Counted from the first letter of the stretch, positions 7,229 to 15,436 are shown. The stretch is DNA of 17,296 bases from CALAZP01 sp964410725 (GCA_964410725.1 CAYPID010000044.1:1-17296); one strand, 5' to 3'. A program made the numbers and translations. The notes: generated from the sequence alone by a model not told the origin.

Positions 7229-7500
7229 TTAATCTTCCTTTATAATTGGCTTTTCCACCAAATCCAATACGATAGTGCTGAATTTTAAGTCAAACCATTC
7301 TGTAAACATTTTCCACGTTCATTTACAAAAATCCACTGCCAATGCTTTTTTAAAACTTTTTTAGGTTCATTGGCCATAATCGTATCCTCCAATAGATACG
7401 AGTTGTGTTCAAGTACAGAATCAATACCATAAGAATCCTCAGAATCTAAGGATTGAAGCCAATCATAAAATGGTTTTCGGGGTACCACCATTAAACCCAA
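7229..7500 (-). pseudogene. Frameshifted small Bacteroidota protein of unknown function
   Basis: The first part reads MVVPRKPFYDWLQSLDSEDSYGIDSVLEHNSYLLEDTI..PKKVLKKHWQWIFVNE from an ATG at 7491 (TTG at 7500 also possible). It then runs into an unrelated tail and a stop at 7285. In another frame, from 7318 down to a TAA at 7229, the sequence continues TWKMFTEWFDLKFSTIVLDL and ends VEKPIIKED. In intact relatives I recall, 'PF.DW...LD...EHNSYL...' is followed by '..IFE.EL..W..D...WP..R', then '.FK.WF......V.DL'. The two halves are therefore the two ends of one protein, with roughly 15-20 residues and the frame lost near 7316-7322. It lies 31 bp downstream of dctM on the same strand. A sequencing error is possible but would not explain the missing residues. 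Function unknown. Confidence 0.55.
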
Positions 7501-7522
7501 AATTTAAACGCTTATTTTAACA

Positions 7523-8818
7523 CTACAAACCAAAAGCAAAAGGAAGCCACAAAGACAATCCTGGTATTAAAGTAACCAGAACCAAGGCCAAAATCATCGC
7601 CACAAAAAAAGGCAACAAAGGTTGGACCACTTTTTGAATGGATAAATCCGCCACTTGAACCCCCAGAAATAATACACTACCTACAGGTGGGGTGCACAGC
7701 CCAATACATAGATTCAAAATCATAATGGTTCCAAAATGAACTGGATGGATGCCTAAGGATGTCACCACTGGTAAAAAAATCGGCGTAAAAATCAATACAG
7801 CCGGGGTTATATCCATAAATATTCCGACCCCCAACAATAACAAATTAATCAATATCAAGACTACGTATTTATTTTCGCTCAAACCTAGTAAAGCTTGACT
7901 GATTGATTGGGGAATATCCTCACTGGACATCACCCAAGACATACTCATAGAAGTCGCTACCAACAACATGACTACAGCCGTTGTGGAAGATGCCTTGAGC
8001 AAAACCTGAGACAGTTCCCCTGTCTTTAATTCACCATATATAAAAGCTAAAATTAAAGTATATACCACTGCAATAGCTGAAGCTTCTGTTGCTGTAAAAA
8101 CACCTCCCACAATACCACCAATTACAATAAATAATAACATCAATGAGGGAAATGCCCTCCAGGTTTTATTAATCAATAATCGCCAACTAGAAGGTGATCC
8201 TGCAGGAAGTTGATGTTTCTTAATAAAAAAACCAGCAGTTAGAATCAATAAAAAACTCACCAACAAACCCGGCAAATATCCTGCGACAAATAAAGCAGCA
8301 ATGGAAACCCCACCCGAGGCCAAAGAATACACGATTAATATATTGGATGGGGGAATAATCAATCCATTGGTAGAGGCAGTAATATTTACAGCAGCACTCA
8401 ATCCCTTTGGATAACCCTCTTCCTCCATGGGCTTCCCCAATATACCTCCAATAGCAGAAACAGCAGCAGCCGCAGATCCGGCGATAGCGCCAAACAACAT
8501 CGCAGCAATGACATTTACATATAAGAGACTTCCTGGCAAACGGCCAGTCAGAGCTTTAGCCAACTCAATCAATCTCCTGGCAATTCCCCCTCTGTTCATA
8601 ATCTCCCCAGCCAAAACAAAAAATGGAATGGCCAAAAGGGAAAAACTATCCAAACCGGTAGCCATTCGTTGGGCAATAGTAGTGGCAGCTGGTAACAGAG
8701 GAACGGTTATGAGCATGGTACAAAAACTAGCCAATCCCAAGCCCCAAGCCACCGGCAATCCAATAGCTAAGAAACCGAGAAAAGTAAAAACCAAAATCAA
8801 TATACTAGTCCATTCCAT
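7523..8818 (-). CDS. dctM: TRAP transporter large permease subunit DctM
   Basis: A 431-residue, very hydrophobic protein of normal DctM length with about 12 membrane segments. Family signatures include LGFLAIGLPVAWGLGLAS near the N-terminus, LLAIPFFVLAGEIMNRGGIARRL (about 60-82), AIAGSAAAAVSAIGGIL (about 112-128), the second-half LLLLGVGIFMDITPAVLIFTPIFLPV and FGTIMILNLCIGLCTPPVGSVLFLG. In TRAP systems this subunit forms the Na+-coupled transport channel for organic and sugar acids delivered by DctP. Its ATG lies inside the dctQ end with a 14-nt overlap, which suggests coupled translation. It is the last functional gene of the kinase-aldolase-TRAP operon, so the substrate is most likely a uronate or 2-keto-3-deoxy sugar acid. 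Confidence 0.93.
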   Translation of the reverse strand: MEWTSILILVFTFLGFLAIGLPVAWGLGLASFCTMLITVPLLPAATTIAQRMATGLDSFSLLAIPFFVLAGEIMNRGGIARRLIELAKALTGRLPGSLLYVNVIAAMLFGAIAGSAAAAVSAIGGILGKPMEEEGYPKGLSAAVNITASTNGLIIPPSNILIVYSLASGGVSIAALFVAGYLPGLLVSFLLILTAGFFIKKHQLPAGSPSSWRLLINKTWRAFPSLMLLFIVIGGIVGGVFTATEASAIAVVYTLILAFIYGELKTGELSQVLLKASSTTAVVMLLVATSMSMSWVMSSEDIPQSISQALLGLSENKYVVLILINLLLLGVGIFMDITPAVLIFTPIFLPVVTSLGIHPVHFGTIMILNLCIGLCTPPVGSVLFLGVQVADLSIQKVVQPLLPFFVAMILALVLVTLIPGLSLWLPFAFGL

Positions 8819-9293
8819 GTCTTACACTTTTCATTTTTTGGTAATCCCGGCGAATAAAAATTCCCTGGTATCCAATAACCACCACTCCACTAATAGGTAT
8901 AATCAAATAAACCCAAGCCAAGGGCAACCTTAGAGCAGCCGATTTTTGCTCCAATATAAAAGTGATGTACACGAGATTTCCACCACCGATTAACATGACC
9001 ACTGTGGCAAAAAGCAAAACCAACCCATGTAGTAGTATTTTTAACCCATGACCTTTAGGACCCGTTAATCGTTTGGGTAATATATCAATTGCCAGATGCT
9101 GCTCCTGACCAGCAACATAAGCAGCTCCCAATAATCCCAACCAAATCAGCATATATCTGGACAATTCATCCGTGAAACTGCTGGGATTTTCAAAAACATA
9201 GCGCGAAACAACCTGCCATGTCACATTGACTACCATAGCCCCCATTAGTACCACTAAAACACGGGTCAATACCTTATCCAATATTTCTTTCAC
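8805..9293 (-). CDS. dctQ: TRAP transporter small permease subunit DctQ
   Basis: The start is set at the GTG at 9293 because its GTGA overlaps the dctP stop by 4 nt, like the two preceding junctions. The longer frame to 9338 would add residues from inside dctP and no membrane signal. The 162-residue product begins MKEILDKVLTRVLVVLMGAMVV. It has four membrane helices and the DctQ block RYVFENPSSFTDELSRYMLIWLGLLGAAYVAGQEQHLAIDIL (about 31-72), in which the helix-2 Glu and the conserved His of the family are visible. DctQ and DctM form the membrane complex that takes substrate from the DctP lipoprotein. It ends CATGGAATGGACTAG, which contains the dctM start codon. Confidence 0.9.
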   Translation of the reverse strand: MKEILDKVLTRVLVVLMGAMVVNVTWQVVSRYVFENPSSFTDELSRYMLIWLGLLGAAYVAGQEQHLAIDILPKRLTGPKGHGLKILLHGLVLLFATVVMLIGGGNLVYITFILEQKSAALRLPLAWVYLIIPISGVVVIGYQGIFIRRDYQKMKSVRHGMD

Positions 9294-10258
9294 TGTATTT
9301 TCATTATCTGCTCCACATAATAATTCAACTCTGGCCAATTGACTGCAAACTTCTCATAAATAGGAGCTACTGCAGTTCTAAAAGGCCCCTTATCTGGCCG
9401 AAAAATTTGAACGCCTCCCGCTTTCAATGCCTCAAATGATTCTTCCACTGACTGAGCCCACAACTGATATTGATATTCCGCAGAGGCGTCAGCAGATTCT
9501 TGTAGCCAAACTTTCTGCTCTTCTGTGAGCAGTTCCCAGACTTTTGTACTAACGATTACCACATCCGGTACAGCAGTATGCTCATCTAAGGAATAAAACT
9601 TGCAAACTTCATAGTGTCGGGAGGTGTACAGACTCGGCGGATTATTCTCCGCCATATCTACCACTCCTTGTTGTAAGGCGGTATAGAGTTCTCCATAAGC
9701 TAAGGGAGTGGGAGATCCCCCAAAATATTTAATCATATCAATGGCCATAGCACTCTCTAAAGTCCTAATTTTTTGTCCTACCAAATCCTCTGGCCGCTCG
9801 ATAGGTGCATCTTTAGAATAAAAACTTCTTTTTCCAGCATCGTAAAAACACAATCCCCTTAACCAATATTTTTCTGCACTCAACAATAATTCCTTGCCAA
9901 TCGGGCCATTCAAAACCAAATCTCTATGAACATCATCTTCGAATAAATAAGGCAGCGAAAGTACCTGCATGGCAGGAGCAAAACTTTCCAGCGTTGCAGA
10001 GGATACTTTGGTCATGCCTAAACTACCAATTTGCAGCAGTTCCACCAATTGCCGTTCCGTCCCCAACTGTTGATTGGGATATATTTTCAACGTCAATTGC
10101 CCGCCTGATTTTTCTTCCAATTGCCTCCCCATATACACCATTGCCTCATGGACAGGATGGGTAACGCCTAACCCATGACCCAATTTGATTACCTTGACCT
10201 TTCCAGAACCCGAACATCCCATCAACAATAGTAAAGGCCACCAACATATCCACTTCAT
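9290..10258 (-). CDS. dctP: TRAP transporter substrate-binding lipoprotein DctP, probably for a hexuronate or 2-keto-3-deoxy sugar acid
   Basis: A 322-residue protein. MKWICWWPLLLLMGC is a lipoprotein signal with the modified cysteine at 15, so the binding protein is membrane-tethered rather than free. The DctP fold is clear: LGHGLGVTHPVHEAMVYMGRQLEEKSGGQLTLKIYPNQQLGTERQLVELLQIGSLGM (about 26-82), FAPAMQVLSLPYLFED, and PEDLVGQKIRTLESAMAIDMIKYFGGSPTPLAYGELYTALQQGVVDMAENNPPS (about 156-209). R165 in KIRTLES should hold the substrate carboxylate, and E204, N205 and N206 fit the sugar-acid pocket seen in uronate-binding TRAP proteins. The binding specificity is inferred from the kinase and aldolase genes ahead of it. 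It overlaps the aldolase stop by 4 nt (ATGA). Confidence 0.92.
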   Translation of the reverse strand: MKWICWWPLLLLMGCSGSGKVKVIKLGHGLGVTHPVHEAMVYMGRQLEEKSGGQLTLKIYPNQQLGTERQLVELLQIGSLGMTKVSSATLESFAPAMQVLSLPYLFEDDVHRDLVLNGPIGKELLLSAEKYWLRGLCFYDAGKRSFYSKDAPIERPEDLVGQKIRTLESAMAIDMIKYFGGSPTPLAYGELYTALQQGVVDMAENNPPSLYTSRHYEVCKFYSLDEHTAVPDVVIVSTKVWELLTEEQKVWLQESADASAEYQYQLWAQSVEESFEALKAGGVQIFRPDKGPFRTAVAPIYEKFAVNWPELNYYVEQIMKIQ

Positions 10259-10917
10259 GTCTTCCTATTTTTGACTAAAGCTATAATATCCTTGATTCGA
10301 TTTTCTACGGATGTATAATCTCGTTTGGACATTGCTTTTGAATCAAACAATTGAGAACCCATTCCTACACAGTAAGCTCCGGCATCCATCCAACTATTGA
10401 GGTTTGCCAAAGTGGGTTCCACCCCGCCTGTCGGCATTAAGGGCACCTTCGGTAAAACCGCCAAAACTGCTTTTAAAAATCCAGGTCCCAATACATTGGC
10501 CGGGTATATTTTCACGATAGTGGCACCCCAAATCACCGCATGATATACTTCAGTAATGGAGCCACAACCTGGAATCCAGATTAAACCCTTTTCAGAACAA
10601 TACCGCCCCACCTGTTCAGATAAAATAGGCGCAACGAAAAAATCCGCCCCCGCCTCTTGGTAATCTTCGATATCCTGAACCGTATAAAGCGTCCCGGCTC
10701 CCAGTATTACATCCGGATGATGGGCTGAAAGATGAGCGCGAAGGACCCGGAAAACCTCCAAGGCATTGGAGGTGCGATTGGTAAACTCAAAATTATTTAC
10801 CCCCCCTCTGACGGCAATATCCACCATCTGACAAGCAACCTGAGGATCGCTATGGGTGAAGATGGGCATCAATCCCCCTTTTTTCATTATAGATAAAAAT
10901 TCTTCCCTCTTCATCAT
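10255..10917 (-). CDS. kdgA: 2-keto-3-deoxy-6-phosphogluconate (KDPG) aldolase
   Basis: A cytoplasmic class I aldolase that splits KDPG into pyruvate and glyceraldehyde 3-phosphate. The start is at 10917 because that ATG overlaps the kinase stop as ATGA; the frame extending to 10950 lies wholly inside the kinase gene. The 220-residue product has the Eda/KdgA set: FEFTNRT with E44 and R48, GAGTLYT with T76, FFVAPIL with P97, IPGCGS, and the Schiff-base lysine K136 in TIVKIYPAN, followed by LMPTGGVEPTL for phosphate binding. All catalytic positions are present. It is second in the operon, directly after the kinase that would supply its substrate. A 2-dehydro-3-deoxygalactonate-phosphate specificity cannot be excluded from sequence alone. 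Confidence 0.92.
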   Translation of the reverse strand: MMKREEFLSIMKKGGLMPIFTHSDPQVACQMVDIAVRGGVNNFEFTNRTSNALEVFRVLRAHLSAHHPDVILGAGTLYTVQDIEDYQEAGADFFVAPILSEQVGRYCSEKGLIWIPGCGSITEVYHAVIWGATIVKIYPANVLGPGFLKAVLAVLPKVPLMPTGGVEPTLANLNSWMDAGAYCVGMGSQLFDSKAMSKRDYTSVENRIKDIIALVKNRKT

Positions 10918-11921
10918 CTTTTTAGTTTGCCAACCTGATTTCCTGACCAAACATCTTCGATTTCCTCCACACTACACAATAAAGCATCGCCAGGAACGCT
11001 GTGTTTCAAAACACCTGCCACCGTGGCAAATTCGATTGCCTTTTGCTGATCAAAATGCGCTAATCCATAGATCAATCCCGCCATAAAAGCATCACCACCT
11101 CCGATTCGATCCACTATATGAGACAATTCATATTCTTGGGTGTGAAAAAAATCAACACCATTCCACAAAGATCCCGACAACCGATTCACAGAAGAGCTAA
11201 CGATGGTACGAGTGGTGTCTGCTATCATTTCTACATTAGGATATTGCTCTTTAACTTTCCAACAAGCTTCCTCAAAATTGGCTGCTTGTATGCCCGTCGC
11301 ATTTTCAATTCCACTTAATCCTCCCACTACAACCTGAACATAGGGAATTAAACTCGATAAAACCTCTTTAGGAGTCTTTCCATAATCAAACAAGTTCTTT
11401 CGGTAATTAATATCAGCTGTTACTTGAACACCCTTTCGATTGGCTTCTTGAAGTCCAGTTTTCAACAAATCAGCAGCTTTCTGAGATATGGCTGGAGTGA
11501 TTCCTGTCCAATGAAAATAATCCACCCCATTCAAAATCTTATCCCAATTGATTTCCTTTCCTTCCCACAGAGCAAAAGCAGAATCCTTGCGATCATAGAT
11601 AATGGACGAAGCCCGTTGCATGGCTCCATTTTCCAAAAAATATACCCCCATTCTTCCCTTTTCAAAATAAATATGGTCGGTATCAACCCCCCACCTGGCT
11701 AACTCACTTCGCGCAGCTTGTCCTAGCTGGTTTTGCGGAAAACAAGTTACATGTATGGCCTTTTGTCCCATCTGTGCCAAAGCTACGGCCACATTCGCCT
11801 CGCCTCCAGCATAGTGAACCTGAAACTGGTTCGCTTGCGCGAATCTTTCGTGATGAGGCACGGACAGCCTGAGCATGACTTCTCCAACCGTTACCACATT
11901 TAGCTTATTATTCCATCCCAT
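10914..11921 (-). CDS. kdgK: 2-keto-3-deoxygluconate kinase (PfkB/ribokinase family)
   Basis: A 335-residue sugar kinase that would phosphorylate KDG at C6 with ATP, giving KDPG for the aldolase encoded next. PfkB features are clear: GEVMLRLS near the N-terminus, YAGGEANVAVALAQMG (signature 1, about 37-52), ADINYRKNLF (about 169-178), and DRIGGGDAFMAGLIYGL (signature 2, about 271-287) with the catalytic base D277. The 'GGGDAF' form in place of the more usual 'GAGDAF' is common in KDG-kinase-like members. Fructokinase or other sugar specificity is possible by sequence, but the adjacent KDPG aldolase makes KDG the best call. It is the first gene of the operon, with a candidate promoter about 40 bp upstream of the ATG. 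It overlaps kdgA by 4 nt. Confidence 0.88.
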   Translation of the reverse strand: MGWNNKLNVVTVGEVMLRLSVPHHERFAQANQFQVHYAGGEANVAVALAQMGQKAIHVTCFPQNQLGQAARSELARWGVDTDHIYFEKGRMGVYFLENGAMQRASSIIYDRKDSAFALWEGKEINWDKILNGVDYFHWTGITPAISQKAADLLKTGLQEANRKGVQVTADINYRKNLFDYGKTPKEVLSSLIPYVQVVVGGLSGIENATGIQAANFEEACWKVKEQYPNVEMIADTTRTIVSSSVNRLSGSLWNGVDFFHTQEYELSHIVDRIGGGDAFMAGLIYGLAHFDQQKAIEFATVAGVLKHSVPGDALLCSVEEIEDVWSGNQVGKLKR

Positions 11922-11959
11922 ATTTTCGGATGATTTTATTTTAATATTTTTTAATTCCC

Positions 11960-11988
11960 CAAAATAATTGGTTATTTAAGTACTCAAT
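11960..11988 (-). promoter_or_regulatory. Candidate promoter and operator of the kdgK operon
   Basis: Read on the minus strand, ATTG (11985-11988), 17 nt, then TTATTTTG (11960-11967) fits the Bacteroidota TTTG/TAnnTTTG pattern with one mismatch in each box. The predicted leader is about 30 nt. The -7 box overlaps one arm of a perfect 6-bp inverted repeat, AAATAA-TTGG-TTATTT (11962-11977), which could bind a repressor. No regulator gene lies in the operon. AT-rich chance is a real alternative. Confidence 0.4.
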
Positions 11989-12008
11989 ATAGAAATCTTT
12001 TACTTCCT

Positions 12009-14237
12009 ATGAAATCACTTCTGATTCCCTTTTTGGTACTCATTTGCTTTATCACCACTGTTCAAGCACAAATCCATTTGGTAGAAAAGGGCCAACCCCT
12101 ATCGAGAATAATTATTGATACCGAGGATTCATTGGCACATACAGCTACACAAATTTTCAACCGATTTGTCAAAGAAATGAGTGGTTCATCCCTGGAGGTC
12201 ATTGATTTTCGAAAAGCTGGACCACCTTTGGCAAATGATATTTGGTTGGGGAATTACCAAATTCCTCAACAACCCCATCTGGCCCAAAAGTCCCACCAAA
12301 TACAAGAAGATGGATTTTACCTTTGGGAAAAAGACCATTGCCTGAGAATCATAGTTGGCAGCCCTAAAGGTTTGGTTTACGCCATGATTACCCTATTGGA
12401 CGATTATCTAGGGATGGAATATTACTCCAAAGCGACCTATACCCTTCCTCAAAGCCCCACATTGAGTTTGCCACCCCTAGACCGATTAGATAATCCTGCT
12501 TTTGTACATCGTCAAACTTTCAGTTATGGACTAGAAGATCCGATTTATAAGTGGTGGTTTAGATTGGAGCAACCCAGCGAAGTTTTCGCAGGCAATCTCT
12601 GGGTACATACCTTTGACCGATTGCTGCCCTCTGATATTTTTGGCGAAAGCCATCCGGAATACTATTCCTACATCAATGGCCAAAGAAGACCTGGAAAAGC
12701 TAGCCAATGGTGCTTGACCAACGAGGAAGTTCTGGAGCGCGTCACTCAAAAATTGGACAGCATTTTCAAAGCACATCCCGATAAAAACATCATTTCAGTC
12801 AGCCAGAATGATGGTAATTTTACCTATTGCACCTGTCCAAGTTGCGCAGCGATCGATGAACGAGAAGGGAGCCCTTCTGGCACACTGATCCATTTTGTCA
12901 ATCAATTAGCAGAGCGCTTCCCCGACAAAACCATCTCCACTCTGGCTTATTTGTACAGTATGCAACCGCCCAAGCACCTCAAGCCCTTACCCAATGTCAA
13001 TATCATGCTGTGCAGCATTGATGCCATGCGAGAAGTTCCCCTCACCGATAATGCCTCGGGACAGGATTTTACTCGAGCGTTAGAGGGGTGGAACGCCATT
13101 TCAGACAATATATTTGTTTGGGATTACGGCATTAACTTCGACAATTTTGTAAGTCCTTTTCCTAATTTTCATGTCCTTCAACCCAATATCCAATTGTTTA
13201 CCGAAAATAATGTAACCATGCACTTCGCACAGGTTGGAGGTAAGCGAGGAGAAGATTTTTCAGAATTGCGCGCCTATATGATTGGCCGTCTATTATGGAA
13301 TCCCTACCAAAATGCCGATAGTTTGATGCAGGAATTCATGACCGGCTATTATGGGCCTGCTGCGCCTTATCTTTATCAGTATCAGAAAATGCTGGAGGCT
13401 GCTCTGCTTTCTAATGATCAACCGCTATGGATTTACGATTCTCCAGTGAGCCACAAAGACGGCATGTTGCGGGCCCGATTGATTACCCGTTATCAAGAAC
13501 TTTTTGACGCAGCTGAAAAAAGGGTGACCTCCGAGCCTGTCTTTCTGGAAAGGGTCCAAAGGTCACGTCTTCCCCTTCAATATGCAGCATTAGAAATTGC
13601 TCGAACACAAACCGAGAGAAATCCTAACGCGCTCTTACCACTTTTAGATACCTTCCAGCAGCGAACTTCAAGATTCGAAGTGCCCATGTTAAACGAACGC
13701 AATAACCAGCCTGATGATTATTGCGAGCTGTATAAAAAAAGATATTTGTTTCCCCCTTCGGGAAATAAGGCCCAAGGAGCAGCGGTTAAATGGGTTCAAG
13801 GTCCTCATCCCCGATATGAAAAGGCAGGTCAAACCGCTTTGACTGATGAATTGTATGGAGGTACTACTTTTGCGGAAAGCTGGATAGGATGGGAAGGTTC
13901 CAATGGTCAAATGATTTTAGACTTAGGACAACCTTTGGAGATCAAAGAAATATCATCAGATTTTTTACATCAACTAGGTGCTTGGATTCTTTTGCCTCAA
14001 CAAGTATCTTATCAAACTTCCCTGGATGGAATCAATTATGAGCCTTTTGGAACGGTTACACTGCCGGAGGATAGAGATCGAGAAGTTAAGTTTGTACCCG
14101 TAGAAGTTTCCAAAGCAGAACCTGTAAAAGCTCAATTTATCGAAATAGCTATAGAAGGGGTAAAAACATGTCCGTCTTGGCATTATGGAGTAGGTTACAA
14201 TTGTTGGTTTTTCTTAGATGAAATTGTGGTGCGCTAA
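12009..14237 (+). CDS. Secreted DUF4838 glycoside-hydrolase-like protein with C-terminal F5/8C (discoidin-like) domain
   Basis: A 742-residue protein. MKSLLIPFLVLICFITTVQA is a signal peptide with likely cleavage after residue 20, so it is periplasmic or secreted. Residues about 25-150 resemble the alpha/beta N-terminal domain that precedes GH20/GH67-type barrels (VGSPKGLVYAMITLLDDYLGMEYYS). Residues about 165-470 are DUF4838: ISVSQNDGNFTYCTCPSC (263-279), GSPSGTLIHFVNQLAERFPDKTISTLAYLYS, FVWDYGINFDNFVSPFPNFH and WNPYQNADSLMQEFMTGYYG. C274, C276 and C279 form a C-x-C-x2-C cluster that may bind metal. From about 605 to the end a beta-sandwich of the F5/8C type (MILDLGQPLEIKEIS, QVSYQTSLDGINYEPFGTV, AQFIEIAIEG) probably binds carbohydrate. 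The reaction is not established; the divergent KDG operon suggests a uronic-acid-containing glycan. Confidence 0.85.
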   Translation: MKSLLIPFLVLICFITTVQAQIHLVEKGQPLSRIIIDTEDSLAHTATQIFNRFVKEMSGSSLEVIDFRKAGPPLANDIWLGNYQIPQQPHLAQKSHQIQEDGFYLWEKDHCLRIIVGSPKGLVYAMITLLDDYLGMEYYSKATYTLPQSPTLSLPPLDRLDNPAFVHRQTFSYGLEDPIYKWWFRLEQPSEVFAGNLWVHTFDRLLPSDIFGESHPEYYSYINGQRRPGKASQWCLTNEEVLERVTQKLDSIFKAHPDKNIISVSQNDGNFTYCTCPSCAAIDEREGSPSGTLIHFVNQLAERFPDKTISTLAYLYSMQPPKHLKPLPNVNIMLCSIDAMREVPLTDNASGQDFTRALEGWNAISDNIFVWDYGINFDNFVSPFPNFHVLQPNIQLFTENNVTMHFAQVGGKRGEDFSELRAYMIGRLLWNPYQNADSLMQEFMTGYYGPAAPYLYQYQKMLEAALLSNDQPLWIYDSPVSHKDGMLRARLITRYQELFDAAEKRVTSEPVFLERVQRSRLPLQYAALEIARTQTERNPNALLPLLDTFQQRTSRFEVPMLNERNNQPDDYCELYKKRYLFPPSGNKAQGAAVKWVQGPHPRYEKAGQTALTDELYGGTTFAESWIGWEGSNGQMILDLGQPLEIKEISSDFLHQLGAWILLPQQVSYQTSLDGINYEPFGTVTLPEDRDREVKFVPVEVSKAEPVKAQFIEIAIEGVKTCPSWHYGVGYNCWFFLDEIVVR

Positions 14238-15379
14238 TTGCCGTTGGCAGCACTAATTTGCCCAAAAACATATTTCGCTAGAAACCAGAGAAGAATTAGA
14301 AGGGCTACTGAAAAAAGTAGCGCTATCCTAAGGTTGGAGGCATCAGATAAAAATCCAATAGTTGGGGGGCCTAAAAACAACCCGAGGTAACCAATCGAGG
14401 TGGCCGTAGCTATCCCCGCACTAGGGGTAACCCCCGGCAAATTCCCAACGGCAGTAAAAACAATCGGAACCACCGTGGAAGCACCCAATCCCACCAGTAA
14501 AAATCCTGCAAAAGTACTCCAAGGATCAGCTATACCTATCGCCAAACCAAATCCAGTTAATGCAATGAGGACGTTTATAAAAATAATTTTTTGACCGCCA
14601 AACCGAGTAATGAACCAATCACCAAAAATTCTCCCAACGGTCATCCCCCCGGAAAACATACCAAATGCAATACCCCCCATAGCCTTAGATTGACCTAAAA
14701 ATTCTGTCATGTACAAAGCTGACCAATCTACCATCGAACCTTCTGTGGTGAAAGAACAAAAAGCAATACCCCCTAAAGCTAATACCACCGGAGAAAATGC
14801 AGCTTTTTTGGAGGAGGTTTGCTCAGTTGGGACCTCATCCGGTAACATTTGATTTTTTCCATACCAAACCATCCCTAAAAATGGAAATGATACCAACATC
14901 ATGTGAATTAGAAGGCTTACTTCAAACTTTGAAAAAAGAGAGGCCGTTATTGCGCCGGCAAACATGCCAATGCTGAATAGCCCATGAAAAGAAGACATAA
15001 TTGACCGACCGTACATCCGCTCCACCACAATGGCTTGCGCATTTATACACACATCCATAGCACCCGCACTCAAACCCACTAAAAACAATAATATCCCCGT
15101 CAGTAAAAAAGTGCCCGGCAAAGGAACCAATCCCATCATGATACAAAACAATATCCCAGTAATGTAGGCTATATCCTTAGAACCAAATCGAGAAGCCAAA
15201 TAACCAGCTAATGGCATACCGGACAATGCCCCCAAGGCAATACAAAATAAAAGAATCCCCAGTTGACTGTTGGTTACTAATAAAAGTTCTTTTAATAAGG
15301 GAATTCTGGCCATTAAGTTGGCATACAAAAAACCATTAATGAAAAAGAAAACCGATACCCCCAAACGATTCTTTAGCAT
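14234..15379 (-). CDS. MFS transporter, YbjJ/FucP-like sugar permease family
   Basis: A 381-residue inner-membrane protein with about 12 hydrophobic segments. MFS motif A is present as GYLASRFGSKD between helices 2 and 3. LVGLSAGAMDVCINAQAIVVERMYGRSIMSSFHGLFSIGMFAGA (about 99-142) is typical of the YbjJ-like group, related to fucose permeases. FSGGMTVGRIFGDWFITRFG begins the second-half repeat of motif A. These proteins usually import sugars or small polar molecules by proton symport, though some members are uncharacterised. It is convergent with the DUF4838 gene; the stops overlap by 4 nt (14234-14237), leaving no room for a terminator. Next to hydrolase, sulfatase and uronate genes it could import a neutral sugar released from the same glycan. 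The substrate cannot be read from sequence. Confidence 0.85.
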   Translation of the reverse strand: MLKNRLGVSVFFFINGFLYANLMARIPLLKELLLVTNSQLGILLFCIALGALSGMPLAGYLASRFGSKDIAYITGILFCIMMGLVPLPGTFLLTGILLFLVGLSAGAMDVCINAQAIVVERMYGRSIMSSFHGLFSIGMFAGAITASLFSKFEVSLLIHMMLVSFPFLGMVWYGKNQMLPDEVPTEQTSSKKAAFSPVVLALGGIAFCSFTTEGSMVDWSALYMTEFLGQSKAMGGIAFGMFSGGMTVGRIFGDWFITRFGGQKIIFINVLIALTGFGLAIGIADPWSTFAGFLLVGLGASTVVPIVFTAVGNLPGVTPSAGIATATSIGYLGLFLGPPTIGFLSDASNLRIALLFSVALLILLWFLAKYVFGQISAANGN

Positions 15380-15436
15380 ATTATCTACAATAAAATTACT
15401 TCAAATGGTTTATCTTAATGGCTATAACTTATTCTT

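Noticed and set aside
8427..8933. Plus-strand reading frame of 168 codons opposite dctM/dctQ
   Set aside because: It is antisense to well-supported membrane genes, and its translation has no recognisable domain or start signal.
8805..9338. Longer dctQ starting at 9338
   Set aside because: The extra N-terminus is encoded inside dctP in another frame; the GTG at 9293 with a GTGA overlap matches the other junctions.
10856..11702. Several plus-strand frames opposite kdgK and kdgA
   Set aside because: All lie antisense to genes with complete catalytic motifs; none has a credible product.
14922..15146. Minus-strand frame inside the MFS gene rich in Cys and Gly
   Set aside because: It is an alternative frame of the permease; the permease frame has the MFS motifs and helices.
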